Origin: an uncultured Acetatifactor sp.
Lineage (GTDB): Bacteria > Bacillota > Clostridia > Lachnospirales > Lachnospiraceae
Reading direction: 5' to 3'
Assembly (NCBI GenBank): GCA_947631615.1
Contig: CANRLX010000002.1
Location: 62,001-126,000, forward strand
Length of the DNA stretch: 64,000 nt
In this document: positions 38,939-47,268 of the stretch, one piece after another
Numbering within the stretch: position 1 is the stretch's first letter
Layout of the letters: every line of letters begins with the position of its first letter
Notes under the pieces: model-generated
What the model was told of the DNA's origin: nothing
Databases searched by the model: none
Seen by the model: the letters and a program-made list of their open reading frames with translations, nothing else
Made by a program: the position numbers and the translations under genes

Positions 38939-40987
38939 ATGGACAGAAGCAGAAAGCTGGAATCAAAAATCCTGATTCCGGATGTGCAAAAGGAATATGA
39001 GCAGAGAGAAATTCTCCTATCCGAGCTGCGGCAGGAAAAAGGGAAGCTTCTGATTCTACATGCCACGATCGGTTACGGAAAAACAGTACTGATGTCCCAG
39101 TTTGCCCGTCTGCCGGAAAATCTCTGTGCCTGGTATCACCTGGATGTGCTGGACAATGAACCGATCACCTTCATGCAATATCTGATTCAGTCTTTCAATC
39201 GGATTTTGGACGGATTTGAGCTGGACGAGGAGTATTATGTGGGAGTAATGCCGGATTCCCTCAGTCAGTTTGTCAGGGATCTGGTGGTAGAAATCGAGGA
39301 GAGTCTGGAGTCTCTGGACAATTCCCGAAAGCTGGTACTGGTTTTGGATGATTTTCAGGTGATCGATAATCCGGATATCTTTAAGATACTGGAGGAGCTT
39401 CTGGATCACACCGGAGAATATTTTATGATGATGGCGGCCACAAAGGGATCGGTGCCGGATTTTTTTACCAAGTATTTTATGCGAAATCAGGCTGTTATGA
39501 TAGAGACGGACCGCTTAAGCTTTCGGGAGGAGGAGGTCGCCGATTTCCTGGGGAGGATGCTGTCCGGAAAAGAGTCTGAACGATACGCGGGCATGATCTG
39601 GAACAATATGGAGGGATGGCCTGCGGGCGTGATGTTTGCCGCCCTCTACCTGCGCCGTCTGGGCTGCTTTGAGCCGGATGTCAAGTGGGAAAGCATTACC
39701 CAGGAGTCCATGGTGCAGAATTATATCGCCTATGAGCTGTACAAGGGGCTTCCCTATGACATTCAACAGTTTCTTCTCAATACCTCCTTCGCGGAGGAGC
39801 TGCAGCCGGAGCTGTGCAACGATATCTGCGGCATTGAAAATGCCAGCGGAATTTTAAAGTATCTGCTGCAGGAAAATTTGTTTATTCTCCGCATCGGTGG
39901 AAAAAGCGGTTGTTATCGTTATCATTCCATGTTCCGGAGCTTTTTGAACGACAGGGTCAGCCAGGAGCAGAGACAGGAAATCTACAAAAAGATGGCGGGC
40001 TATTACCTAAGGCATCAGGATCCGGACGTGGCTGCAAGGTACGCCATGCTGGCCGGAAATACAGAAATTTTGATTACCATTTTGGAAAAATACGGCCTTT
40101 TCTTTCTGGGAGAGGGGAAGAGAAAGGCGGTATCGGAGTATCTGCAATGTCTAAAGGAACGCGGGGTAGAGCTCACATCGGAGATCGTCAAGGTAAGGGA
40201 CGCCTTGAACCGCCTGGAAGAGGAGAACGGAATTTGGGAGAAGCGGAAGCTTCTGGAGGTATCCTGTTTTGGGAAATTTCGGGTGACGATCTCCCGAACG
40301 GGAAAGGAGATTTCCTGGAGGACCCGCAAGGCGCTGGAGCTTTTTGCTTACCTGGTGGACAGGGAGGGAAGGGCTGTGGAACGAAAGGTTCTGTTAGAGC
40401 AGCTCTGGCCTGACAATGCGCCAAACAACAGTGTGGCTATGCTGCACAATATGATCTACAGCATCCGCAAGGAGCTGAGTTCCCAGCCGGAGCTGGCCAA
40501 CCTGATCCAGTACAGGAACCATCAGTATTATCTCGATACCTCGCAGATGGTGATCGATTTGGAAAATAAGAAAGAGATCTGCAGACTGGCGGAGTCGGGG
40601 GATGTCGAGGCGCTTTATGCGCGCCGGGAAGAGATTCTGACCCCCTGGGGCACTTATCTGGAGGAGGTGGACGGCACCTGGTGTATGGCCAGGCGCGTCT
40701 ATTTTGAGAGATGCTATGGAAAGGCCTGTTCCCTCCTGGCCGGTTACTGCAGAAAACAGGGGGATCATGAAACGGAGGAAGCCTGTTGGACGGCCTATGT
40801 CACCGCTGACCGCTATTCGGAGGAGGCGGTGGTGGGGATTTTGCAGTGCTACGCCCAGTCCGGAGACCGCCAGCAGATTAAGCGGGTCTTTGAGTCCGCA
40901 GGAAAGATTTTTCGTGAGGAGCTCGGCGTGGATTTAAGTCCTGAGACGATCCGCGTCTATGAGCAGGCGATGAAGAGAAAGGTGTGA
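38939..40987 (+). CDS. STAND-type transcriptional regulator with SARP (OmpR-like wHTH + BTAD) output
   Basis: The 682-residue protein opens with a MalT-like signal-transduction ATPase: Walker A HATIGYGKTVLMSQ (residues about 40-53), Walker B VLVLDDFQ (about 138) and the WPAG-containing winged region around 225. The C-terminal half has an OmpR-like winged helix (about 436-515; FGKFRVTISRTGKEISWRTRKALELFAYLV) and a bacterial transcriptional activation domain (about 540-680) ending in the TPR-like EELGVDLSPETIRVYEQ. SARP proteins activate clusters by binding direct repeats upstream of -10 boxes. Located inside the CIS cluster and leading ATPase 2, it is the likely pathway activator, with the signal unknown. 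AGGAG lies eight bases before the ATG. Confidence 0.85.
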   Translation: MDRSRKLESKILIPDVQKEYEQREILLSELRQEKGKLLILHATIGYGKTVLMSQFARLPENLCAWYHLDVLDNEPITFMQYLIQSFNRILDGFELDEEYYVGVMPDSLSQFVRDLVVEIEESLESLDNSRKLVLVLDDFQVIDNPDIFKILEELLDHTGEYFMMMAATKGSVPDFFTKYFMRNQAVMIETDRLSFREEEVADFLGRMLSGKESERYAGMIWNNMEGWPAGVMFAALYLRRLGCFEPDVKWESITQESMVQNYIAYELYKGLPYDIQQFLLNTSFAEELQPELCNDICGIENASGILKYLLQENLFILRIGGKSGCYRYHSMFRSFLNDRVSQEQRQEIYKKMAGYYLRHQDPDVAARYAMLAGNTEILITILEKYGLFFLGEGKRKAVSEYLQCLKERGVELTSEIVKVRDALNRLEEENGIWEKRKLLEVSCFGKFRVTISRTGKEISWRTRKALELFAYLVDREGRAVERKVLLEQLWPDNAPNNSVAMLHNMIYSIRKELSSQPELANLIQYRNHQYYLDTSQMVIDLENKKEICRLAESGDVEALYARREEILTPWGTYLEEVDGTWCMARRVYFERCYGKACSLLAGYCRKQGDHETEEACWTAYVTADRYSEEAVVGILQCYAQSGDRQQIKRVFESAGKIFREELGVDLSPETIRVYEQAMKRKV

Positions 40988-41025
40988 GGGGCGCTGTCAC
41001 CGAAGGAACGAGCGGGAGGTATGGG

Positions 41026-42852
41026 ATGAACGACAGGGAGGATGAAGAGAGCAAAAAGCTCTGGCCGGCGGAATATTTGAGCGGGATCTTTGATCTGGAC
41101 AGTTTTGAACAATTCTGCATTAAAGTTTTATGGGAAACAGAGGAGCAGGATCGGGGCTTTACGGCTTCTGTGCTGGCGGAGAGATACGGTCTGAAAACGA
41201 AGTATGCTCCCTACTTTTGGCCGGACAGCAAACTGCTCCGTTATTTTTTGAGAAAAGAGCAGAGAGACGGTCAGAGTATTTATTTTCTGGATGAGAGGAT
41301 TCGGGTCTTTCTGGAGGGAAGGATATACGGCTACGGTCCCTATGATTTCTTGTGGGAGATCCGATATCCACAAGAGTCTCGGGAAGAGCTTGCCGGATCG
41401 GGTCCGGTATCGGTCATGGAACGCTTCTTGGAGAGCCGGACAGATGCGGGCCCGGTCTTTTTTCATCTGTACGGGCCTGAGGGAAGCGGAAGAAAGAGCC
41501 GCATCCTGGAATTTTGCGGCCTAAGAGGACGTCCCCTTCTGATCCTGGACAGCGGCCTTCTGGATGAGGATCCGCATATTCTGGGGGATGCCCTCAGGGA
41601 GTGTAGGATTTACGGGGCATATCTGTTTCTGAAAAAACTGCCGGAAGACTGGTTCGCGGGAGACGGACTGTACAGGGCTCGGCTTTTCCGCTGGATGCTT
41701 GAGGAGGCGGGCATCGTGTTTACCGTGGGGGAGAGACCTCTGGCGCCGGGGGCTTATCTGGAGGAGGTCTCCTACCTGGAATGTGAGATGGGTCTCCCAA
41801 GCTATCAGGAGAGCGTTACCCTGTGGGAGAAGATGCTGGAAGGACAAAAGCTCTGTACACCCTCCGAGTGGGCCAACAAATTTCTCTTTACGCCGGGACA
41901 GATCAAACAGGCGGTACAGAACGCCTGGCGGTATGCTTTTATCCGCGGCAGCAGCCAGTTGGAACGGGAGGATCTGCAGAGGGGATGTTATCACCTGCTG
42001 CGGGACGGCATGGGCAAAAAAGCCGTCAAGATAAAGCCCTGTTATACCTGGGAGGATCTGATCCTTCCTCCCTTTCAAAAGCGAAGGCTGAAGGAAGCCT
42101 GCGATCAGGTCTTTTATAAGAAATGGGTGTATGAGGCATGGGGCTTTGAGCAAAAGATTTCCTACGGACGGGGAATCTCGATGGTGTTCGCCGGACCTCC
42201 CGGAACGGGAAAGACTATGGCGGCCCAGGTGATGGCGTCCAAGCTGTGTCTGGATCTGTACCGGATCGAGCTGGCGGCGGTGGTCAGCAAATATGTGGGA
42301 GAGACGGAGAAAAATCTGGAGGAGATCTTTGAGCAGGCCAAAAAGAGCCAGGTCATTTTGTTCTTTGACGAGGCGGACGTGCTCTTTTCCAAGCGGATGG
42401 AGGTTCGGGACGCCAACGACAAATACAGCAATATGGAGGCGGCTTTCCTTCTGCAGAAGATGGAGGAATACGAGGGGATCACGATCTTGGCCACCAATTA
42501 TCTGCAGAATTTTGACGAGGCTTTTAAGCGCCGGATGAAATTTATTATTGATTTTCCTTTTCCGGACGCCGCCAGGCGGGAACAGATCTGGAGGAAGGCT
42601 TTTCCGGATCAGACGCCGGTGTGCGAGGATCTGGATTATGAATTTCTCTCCGCCAGTTTTGAACTGTCCGGAAGCGGTATCAAAAATGCGGCGCTGTATG
42701 CGGCGTTTTTGGCGGCGGCCGACTCCTGTCGGGTATCCATGAGTCATGTCATAGCGGGTATTCGCAATGAATTTGCCAAAAACGGCAAGATCCTCACCAA
42801 AGAGCAGCTGGGACAGTATTATATGCTTTTGGAGCCGGAGGACGGGCTGTAA
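41026..42852 (+). CDS. CIS-associated AAA+ ATPase, paralogue 2
   Basis: The 608-residue protein has the same plan as the ATPase at 33906. A degenerate first NTPase-like region (YGPEGSGRKSRI, lysine displaced) precedes a complete C-terminal AAA+ domain: GPPGTGKTMAAQVMA, ILFFDEADVLF, LATNYLQNFDEAFKRRMKF. The C-terminal domains are close in sequence and the N-terminal parts diverged, so this is an old duplication, perhaps forming a hetero-oligomer. A GTG at 40984 overlaps the regulator gene, but GGGAGGT is spaced for the ATG at 41026. It is probably co-transcribed with the regulator. Confidence 0.82.
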   Translation: MNDREDEESKKLWPAEYLSGIFDLDSFEQFCIKVLWETEEQDRGFTASVLAERYGLKTKYAPYFWPDSKLLRYFLRKEQRDGQSIYFLDERIRVFLEGRIYGYGPYDFLWEIRYPQESREELAGSGPVSVMERFLESRTDAGPVFFHLYGPEGSGRKSRILEFCGLRGRPLLILDSGLLDEDPHILGDALRECRIYGAYLFLKKLPEDWFAGDGLYRARLFRWMLEEAGIVFTVGERPLAPGAYLEEVSYLECEMGLPSYQESVTLWEKMLEGQKLCTPSEWANKFLFTPGQIKQAVQNAWRYAFIRGSSQLEREDLQRGCYHLLRDGMGKKAVKIKPCYTWEDLILPPFQKRRLKEACDQVFYKKWVYEAWGFEQKISYGRGISMVFAGPPGTGKTMAAQVMASKLCLDLYRIELAAVVSKYVGETEKNLEEIFEQAKKSQVILFFDEADVLFSKRMEVRDANDKYSNMEAAFLLQKMEEYEGITILATNYLQNFDEAFKRRMKFIIDFPFPDAARREQIWRKAFPDQTPVCEDLDYEFLSASFELSGSGIKNAALYAAFLAAADSCRVSMSHVIAGIRNEFAKNGKILTKEQLGQYYMLLEPEDGL

Positions 42853-42897
42853 TCCGGAGGATCAGAGGATTTGTGCGGATGTGCACGGGGGTACAGG

Positions 42898-43704
42898 ATG
42901 GAGCATGTGAAAAAGGATTGGCAGCGCTCTGAGGGGCGGGTGCGAAGCATCGGAAAAAGCGATCTGCGGACGGACAAAAAGCTTAAGGCCTACCATCCGG
43001 CGGAGCGGGAGAGAAGCAGAGAAAACAGGTCCAACGAAATGCTGCGCATGGAGAACTCCTACGGAGGCATCGCTATCGGCGCCAGCCGCAGGAAAAAAAT
43101 GACCATGGTGTTTCATGAAAAGCGACGGCACAACGGACCGAGCATCAAGGAGGATGAGCGAAAGGTGGAGGGGAGCAGGATGGCTCCCTTACGTCAGTTG
43201 GAGGGAGACTTTCGCACCAACAGCCACGACCGGGTGGACAGCGCTATGATCTATCGGGAGAATCTGGAGGAATCGCCGGTCAGGATGATGCGCAGGCTTC
43301 AGGAGATGATGGATGAAAACCGCCAGGAGAGCGGAGAGAGAAACCTGCCTTTCCTGGACCGCAGAAAGGATCGGCAGGAGAGGGAGGACACGGAGAGGGC
43401 GCTTCGGGAGAGTCTGGAGAAACGCAGAAAAAGCGAGTACGACCGTCTGCGGGAGAAAAGGGAGAGCCTCCGTCAGGAGAGTGCGGAAAAGGAACAGATG
43501 CGCAGACAGTTTTATCAGAATCTATCCTTTGCCCGAGAGAAGTCGCAAAGGCTGATGCACAGGGAGGGCGCGGCGCTTTGGGAAGGACAGGGAGCCGTTT
43601 GGGGCCATCCGGAGGAGGAAGGCATATCCGGAGAAGATCCGGCTGCTTTGAACGACACGGGGAATCCTTCCTCAAACAAAAAAGGCAGGCGCAAAAAAAG
43701 CTGA
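42898..43704 (+). CDS. Highly charged coiled-coil protein of unknown function in the CIS cluster
   Basis: The roughly 268-residue product is rich in Arg, Glu and Lys, with a predicted long helix (residues about 125-215; RMMRRLQEMMDEN to QMRRQFYQNLSFAREKSQRLM) and a disordered basic tail (SSNKKGRRKKS). No signal peptide, membrane helix or known domain. ATG at 42898 has only GGGGG upstream; an in-frame TTG at 42871 with GGAGG ten bases earlier is an alternative. It sits between ATPase 2 and the sheath promoter, so it may be a scaffold, assembly factor or cargo. Not recognised. Confidence 0.6.
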   Translation: MEHVKKDWQRSEGRVRSIGKSDLRTDKKLKAYHPAERERSRENRSNEMLRMENSYGGIAIGASRRKKMTMVFHEKRRHNGPSIKEDERKVEGSRMAPLRQLEGDFRTNSHDRVDSAMIYRENLEESPVRMMRRLQEMMDENRQESGERNLPFLDRRKDRQEREDTERALRESLEKRRKSEYDRLREKRESLRQESAEKEQMRRQFYQNLSFAREKSQRLMHREGAALWEGQGAVWGHPEEEGISGEDPAALNDTGNPSSNKKGRRKKS

Positions 43705-43725
43705 AAAAAGTTTTATTTTGTCGTT

Positions 43726-43772
43726 TTGTTTATAAATTTGTATAGAGACGCCTGTTAAAGTGAAACTATAAT
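43726..43772 (+). promoter_or_regulatory. Putative activator-dependent promoter of the CIS structural operon
   Basis: TTGTTTAT (43726-43733) and TTGTAT (43738-43743) form a direct repeat with a 12-base period, and a perfect TATAAT lies at 43767-43772, 29 bases after the second copy starts. The 24-base repeat block matches the one at 33801 in 19 positions. No -35 stands 17 bases before TATAAT. This architecture fits a SARP-activated promoter; binding is inferred. Confidence 0.6.
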
Positions 43773-43850
43773 TCTGAGGTTGTATGCAGGTGATGATGAT
43801 AAAAAGGAAAGGAGGTAACTGGTCTCTCGATACAGGAAGAGGGATCAGGT

Positions 43851-45602
43851 ATGTACATGGCTGAATATTTATCACCGGGAGTCTATGTGGAAGAATTTGA
43901 ATCGGGTGGTAAGCCTATGGAGGGCGTGGGAACGAGTACGGCGGGCTTTATCGGCCTTGCGGAGAGAGGCCCCATTGAGGGGGTTCCCCAGTTGATCACC
44001 AACTTTGCGGATTTCAGGAGGACCTATGGCGGGTATCTGTCTGAAAACGAGTTTGGAGAGTATCGTTTCCTGGCTTACGCGGTGGAGCACTTTTTCATCA
44101 ACGGAGGCTCCCGCTGCTTTGTGTCCAGAGTGGCTCCCCAGAACGCAAAGTGTGCCGTTGGGTACGCTCCCGCCAAGGAGGGCGCCGTTGTAAGGTTCGC
44201 GGCGAAGAATCCGGGTACCTGGGGCGATGATATCCGCGTGGTCGTGACGCCGTCCAGCAAGGCGAAGACTCAGATACTGGAGGTACTGGACACCGCCGAC
44301 GGCAAGAAATATCTCGTGAAAAACGGAGCCGGTTTCCAGCCGGGCGATGTGGTAATGTATTTTGATAAGACGGAGTCCGTCTACAATCGGGTCGTGAAGA
44401 ATCAGGACAATGTTATCACATTCCAGAAGGAATTTGAGGATGACGTGGTGGACCGGAATCTTCTTCCGTCGAAGGTGATCACTACCTGTGAATTTACGCT
44501 GGAAGTAAAGTACGATGACCAGGTGGAGCTGTATGAGAATGCTTCCTTCAATATCAACGCTCCCAACTATGTGGAGAAGAAGGTTGCAAAGTCCGATCTG
44601 ATCACGGTTCAGTATATGGGGAAGGAGAGCGGAGAGCCCCAAGCTCCTTTCGCGTCGTTTGTAAGCGCGGAGGACGAGGAAGCGGCGGTTGTGACCATCT
44701 CCTTTACAGGCGGAAGCAACGGCTCCGTCTCCAACATTTCCGCGGCGGATTTTATCGGCACGGACAACGGCGCCGGCAAGCGGACGGGTATTCAGTCCTT
44801 TTTGGACAACGACGTTGTTTCCATTATGGCGGTGCCTGGCGTGACGGACCCCAATGTGCAGCTGATGCTGGTGGCTCACTGCGAGAACCTGGCGAGTCGG
44901 TTTGCGGTTCTGGATATTCCCAGAGATTCCAAGAAGGTGGCGGATGTCATTGCCCACAGAGATATTTTTGACAGCAACTATGCCGCCCTGTATCATCCCT
45001 GGCTGACCATTTTTGACCCGCTGGATAAGAAGAATATCGCGATTCCTCCCTCCGGATCCGTCATTGGCATTTATGCCAGAAGCGACAACACCAGAGGCGT
45101 ACATAAGGCTCCGGCCAATGAGGTAGTGAGAGCGTGCGTCGGTCTGGACTGCCAGTTTAACAAGGGCGAGCAGGATATCCTGAATCCCAAGGGCGTGAAT
45201 CTGATCCGCACCTTCCCGGGACAGGGTATTCGGGTATGGGGCGCCCGCACGGCCACCAGCAATCCCAGCTGGAAATATATCAATGTGCGCAGACTGTTCA
45301 TCTTTATAGAGGAATCGATCAAAGCCAATACCAACTGGGCGGTCTTTGAGCCCAACGACGAGGTGCTGTGGGTGAGAGTACAGCGCACCATCAGCGTGTT
45401 CCTCACCGGTCTGTGGAGAAACGGGTCTCTGGCGGGAAGCTCGCCGGAGGAGGCTTTCTTTGTAAACATCGGACGCAATACTATGAGCCAGGACGACATC
45501 GACAACGGCCGTCTGGTGTGTGTGATCGGCGTTGCGCCTGTGAAGCCCGCTGAATTTGTGATCTTCCGGATTTCTCAAAAGACCAGCGAGTCCGCAGAAT
45601 AA
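43851..45602 (+). CDS. Contractile tail sheath protein
   Basis: The 583-residue product opens MAEYLSPGVYVEEFESG and continues with VGTSTAGFIGLAERGP and FFINGGSRCFVSRV, the N-terminal signature of phage/CIS sheaths. A middle insertion domain (residues about 120-310) is followed by the conserved C-terminal sheath domain (WKYINVRRLFIFIEESIKANTNWAVFEPND, FLTGLWRNGSLAGSSPEEAFFV), which carries the interlocking strands. It forms the contracting outer tube; only one sheath gene is present here, against three in Afp. The ATG at 43851 has GAGGG seven bases upstream, and an ATG at 43857 gives the more usual MAEYL start. First gene after the structural promoter. Confidence 0.96.
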   Translation: MYMAEYLSPGVYVEEFESGGKPMEGVGTSTAGFIGLAERGPIEGVPQLITNFADFRRTYGGYLSENEFGEYRFLAYAVEHFFINGGSRCFVSRVAPQNAKCAVGYAPAKEGAVVRFAAKNPGTWGDDIRVVVTPSSKAKTQILEVLDTADGKKYLVKNGAGFQPGDVVMYFDKTESVYNRVVKNQDNVITFQKEFEDDVVDRNLLPSKVITTCEFTLEVKYDDQVELYENASFNINAPNYVEKKVAKSDLITVQYMGKESGEPQAPFASFVSAEDEEAAVVTISFTGGSNGSVSNISAADFIGTDNGAGKRTGIQSFLDNDVVSIMAVPGVTDPNVQLMLVAHCENLASRFAVLDIPRDSKKVADVIAHRDIFDSNYAALYHPWLTIFDPLDKKNIAIPPSGSVIGIYARSDNTRGVHKAPANEVVRACVGLDCQFNKGEQDILNPKGVNLIRTFPGQGIRVWGARTATSNPSWKYINVRRLFIFIEESIKANTNWAVFEPNDEVLWVRVQRTISVFLTGLWRNGSLAGSSPEEAFFVNIGRNTMSQDDIDNGRLVCVIGVAPVKPAEFVIFRISQKTSESAE

Positions 45603-45635
45603 AATGGCTTGATCAAGTGAAAGGAGTGTAATCAT

Positions 45636-46058
45636 ATGCCTTACCCACATGGTAGATTTAGATATAAAGTTGAAATTGACGGATTGGATGCAGGCGGTTT
45701 CTCAGAGGTGACCGGATTTGACGCCTCGATCGATGTGATCGAGTACCGGGAGGGAGACATGGTGCAGACGCCCATGAAGCTTCCCGGATTGAAAAAATAC
45801 GGAAATATCACCCTGAGACAGGGTCTTGCGGATTCCATGGTGCTCTATGAGTGGATCGTCGCCGGCGTGAACGGAGCGGTTGACCGAAAGACGATTACCA
45901 TCACTCTGCTGGATGAGGAGGAGGCCCCCGCGGCTTCCTGGCAGGTGATCAACGCATGGCCCATGAGATACACGGCTCCGGACTTCAACGCGACTTCTTC
46001 CGAAGTGGCTATTGAGTCCCTGGAAATTGCCCATGAAGGAATGACCAGAGTTTCCTGA
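45636..46058 (+). CDS. Tail tube protein 1 (T4 gp19/Hcp-like)
   Basis: The 140-residue protein has the CIS/phage tube signature FRYKVEIDGLDAGGFSEVTGFDASIDVIEYREG and the C-terminal SLEIAHEGM strand. It stacks as hexameric rings to make the inner tube through which cargo moves. GGAG precedes the ATG and it follows the sheath by 33 bases. Comparable to Afp1/Afp5. Confidence 0.95.
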   Translation: MPYPHGRFRYKVEIDGLDAGGFSEVTGFDASIDVIEYREGDMVQTPMKLPGLKKYGNITLRQGLADSMVLYEWIVAGVNGAVDRKTITITLLDEEEAPAASWQVINAWPMRYTAPDFNATSSEVAIESLEIAHEGMTRVS

Positions 46059-46219
46059 CACAGATGTCAGATTATGATCGGAACGGCTGCAAATGATGAG
46101 GACGCTGCAGGATGCGGATGGATATCGGTATCCTGTAGCGCCTTATATGTCATTTAAGGGCAGGTAATTTGGAGCGGAGTAGATCGGAGTCTCAAACATA
46201 CTTCGACAGGGAGGGAAAG

Positions 46220-46591
46220 ATGGAATTTCAGACGGAATATCCCTTTACATTGCCCCGAGGATATCGGGACAGAGAAGGAAACATACATAAGGACGGCGTT
46301 ATGAGAATGGCCAATGCCGGAGATGAAATCCTGCCTCTGAAGGATCCCAGAGTCCAGCAGAATCCCGGTTACCTGACGATCATCCTGTTAGCCCGGGTGA
46401 TTACCAGGCTGGGAACGCTTCCCACGGTGGATACCAGAGTGGTGGAGGAGCTTTATACCATGGATCTTGCCTATCTGCAGGATTTGTATCAGCGGATCAA
46501 CACCATGGAAATTCCGGTTTATAAGGGGGTTTGTCCCCACTGCGGCAAGCAGGTGGAGATTCCCATAAATTTTATGGAAGCCGGGGAATGA
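46220..46591 (+). CDS. Tail-assembly-like CIS protein with CxxC
   Basis: The 123-residue protein (MEFQTEYPFTLPRGYRDREG, MRMANAGDEILPLKDPRVQQNPGYL) resembles a protein found beside the tube genes in many eCIS clusters, thought to be a tail-assembly factor. It ends with one CPHC pair (KGVCPHCGKQVEI), half of a zinc ribbon. GGGAGG is spaced for the ATG at 46220; a TTG at 46169 is less likely. A 160-base gap separates it from the tube gene, with nothing recognised. Its stop overlaps the next start (ATGA). Confidence 0.8.
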   Translation: MEFQTEYPFTLPRGYRDREGNIHKDGVMRMANAGDEILPLKDPRVQQNPGYLTIILLARVITRLGTLPTVDTRVVEELYTMDLAYLQDLYQRINTMEIPVYKGVCPHCGKQVEIPINFMEAGE

Positions 46592-46767
46592 TCACCTATC
46601 CGGCTGACAAGATATATGAAGAAACGGCCTTTCTGGGGTATTATCTGCACTGGGGGCGCAAGGAAATCTTTGAGCTGAGCCATCTGGAGCGCTTAAGGTG
46701 GTGCCGTGAGGTATCGCAGATCAACAGCAAACTGAATCAGGAGCCGGAAAATCCGTTTAAGCTGTGA
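46588..46767 (+). CDS. DUF6760-like small CIS protein
   Basis: The 59-residue protein (MITYPADKIYEETAFLGYYL, HLERLRWCREVSQINSKLN) matches the pattern of the small DUF6760 proteins of eCIS clusters. It overlaps the preceding gene by four bases, an arrangement recalling the paired tail-assembly chaperones of phages. Role inferred from position. Confidence 0.75.
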   Translation: MITYPADKIYEETAFLGYYLHWGRKEIFELSHLERLRWCREVSQINSKLNQEPENPFKL

Positions 46768-46805
46768 GAGCAGTCCACGGACCAAAAGGGGAAAGGAGAC
46801 AAAAG

Positions 46806-47255
46806 GTGTTTTCGTTGTTTGATGCCAGAAAGCAGTTGGTGCCGGGACATAGTTTCCTGGTGACCATCGGGCCGGCTACGTTTAGCTTTTCCAAGGTTTC
46901 CAACCTGGTGGCACAGATAGAATACGACGCTGTCCCGGAAGGGGGAAACAACGATTATCCCCTGTTGTTTAAAAAACAGAAGACGAATCCGGACATACTT
47001 GTTCTGGAAAAAGGGATTCGCACGAAATCCTACGACATGGTCTTTGATCTGTTGCAGGAGGGGATGCAGGTAGAGATGGTGACGATCCTGTTGATGGCGA
47101 AGGATGCCGGTTTGGAGAAGGCATTTTTTTTTAAGAAAGGAATGATCATAAAGCGTTCGTTTTCCGATCTGGACGCTATGAGCAGTGATCTGGTGATCGA
47201 ATCGTTGGAAATCGCACATTCCGGGCTGGTGGAGGTTCCGATACCCGGGGTATAG
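46806..47255 (+). CDS. Tail tube protein 2 (gp19-like)
   Basis: The 149-residue protein (LVPGHSFLVTIGPATFSFSKVSNLVAQIEYDAVPEGG and the C-terminal SLEIAHSGLVEV) is a diverged tube-family protein, probably a tube-initiating ring next to the baseplate, as Afp5 is. The start is GTG at 46806 with AAAGGAG seven bases upstream; a GTG at 46764 overlaps the previous gene but has no such site. Confidence 0.85.
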   Translation: MFSLFDARKQLVPGHSFLVTIGPATFSFSKVSNLVAQIEYDAVPEGGNNDYPLLFKKQKTNPDILVLEKGIRTKSYDMVFDLLQEGMQVEMVTILLMAKDAGLEKAFFFKKGMIIKRSFSDLDAMSSDLVIESLEIAHSGLVEVPIPGV

Positions 47256-47268
47256 GAGGCGGTAGCTG

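Noticed and set aside
43784..43864. A 26-codon leader frame overlapping the sheath start
   Set aside because: It has GAGG upstream, but transcription from the predicted -10 at 43767 would begin at or past this site, and the peptide shows no pattern. Too weak to call.
43872..45650. A 592-codon minus-strand open frame opposite the sheath gene
   Set aside because: The plus strand encodes an unmistakable sheath protein; the antisense frame has no recognisable domain or start signal.
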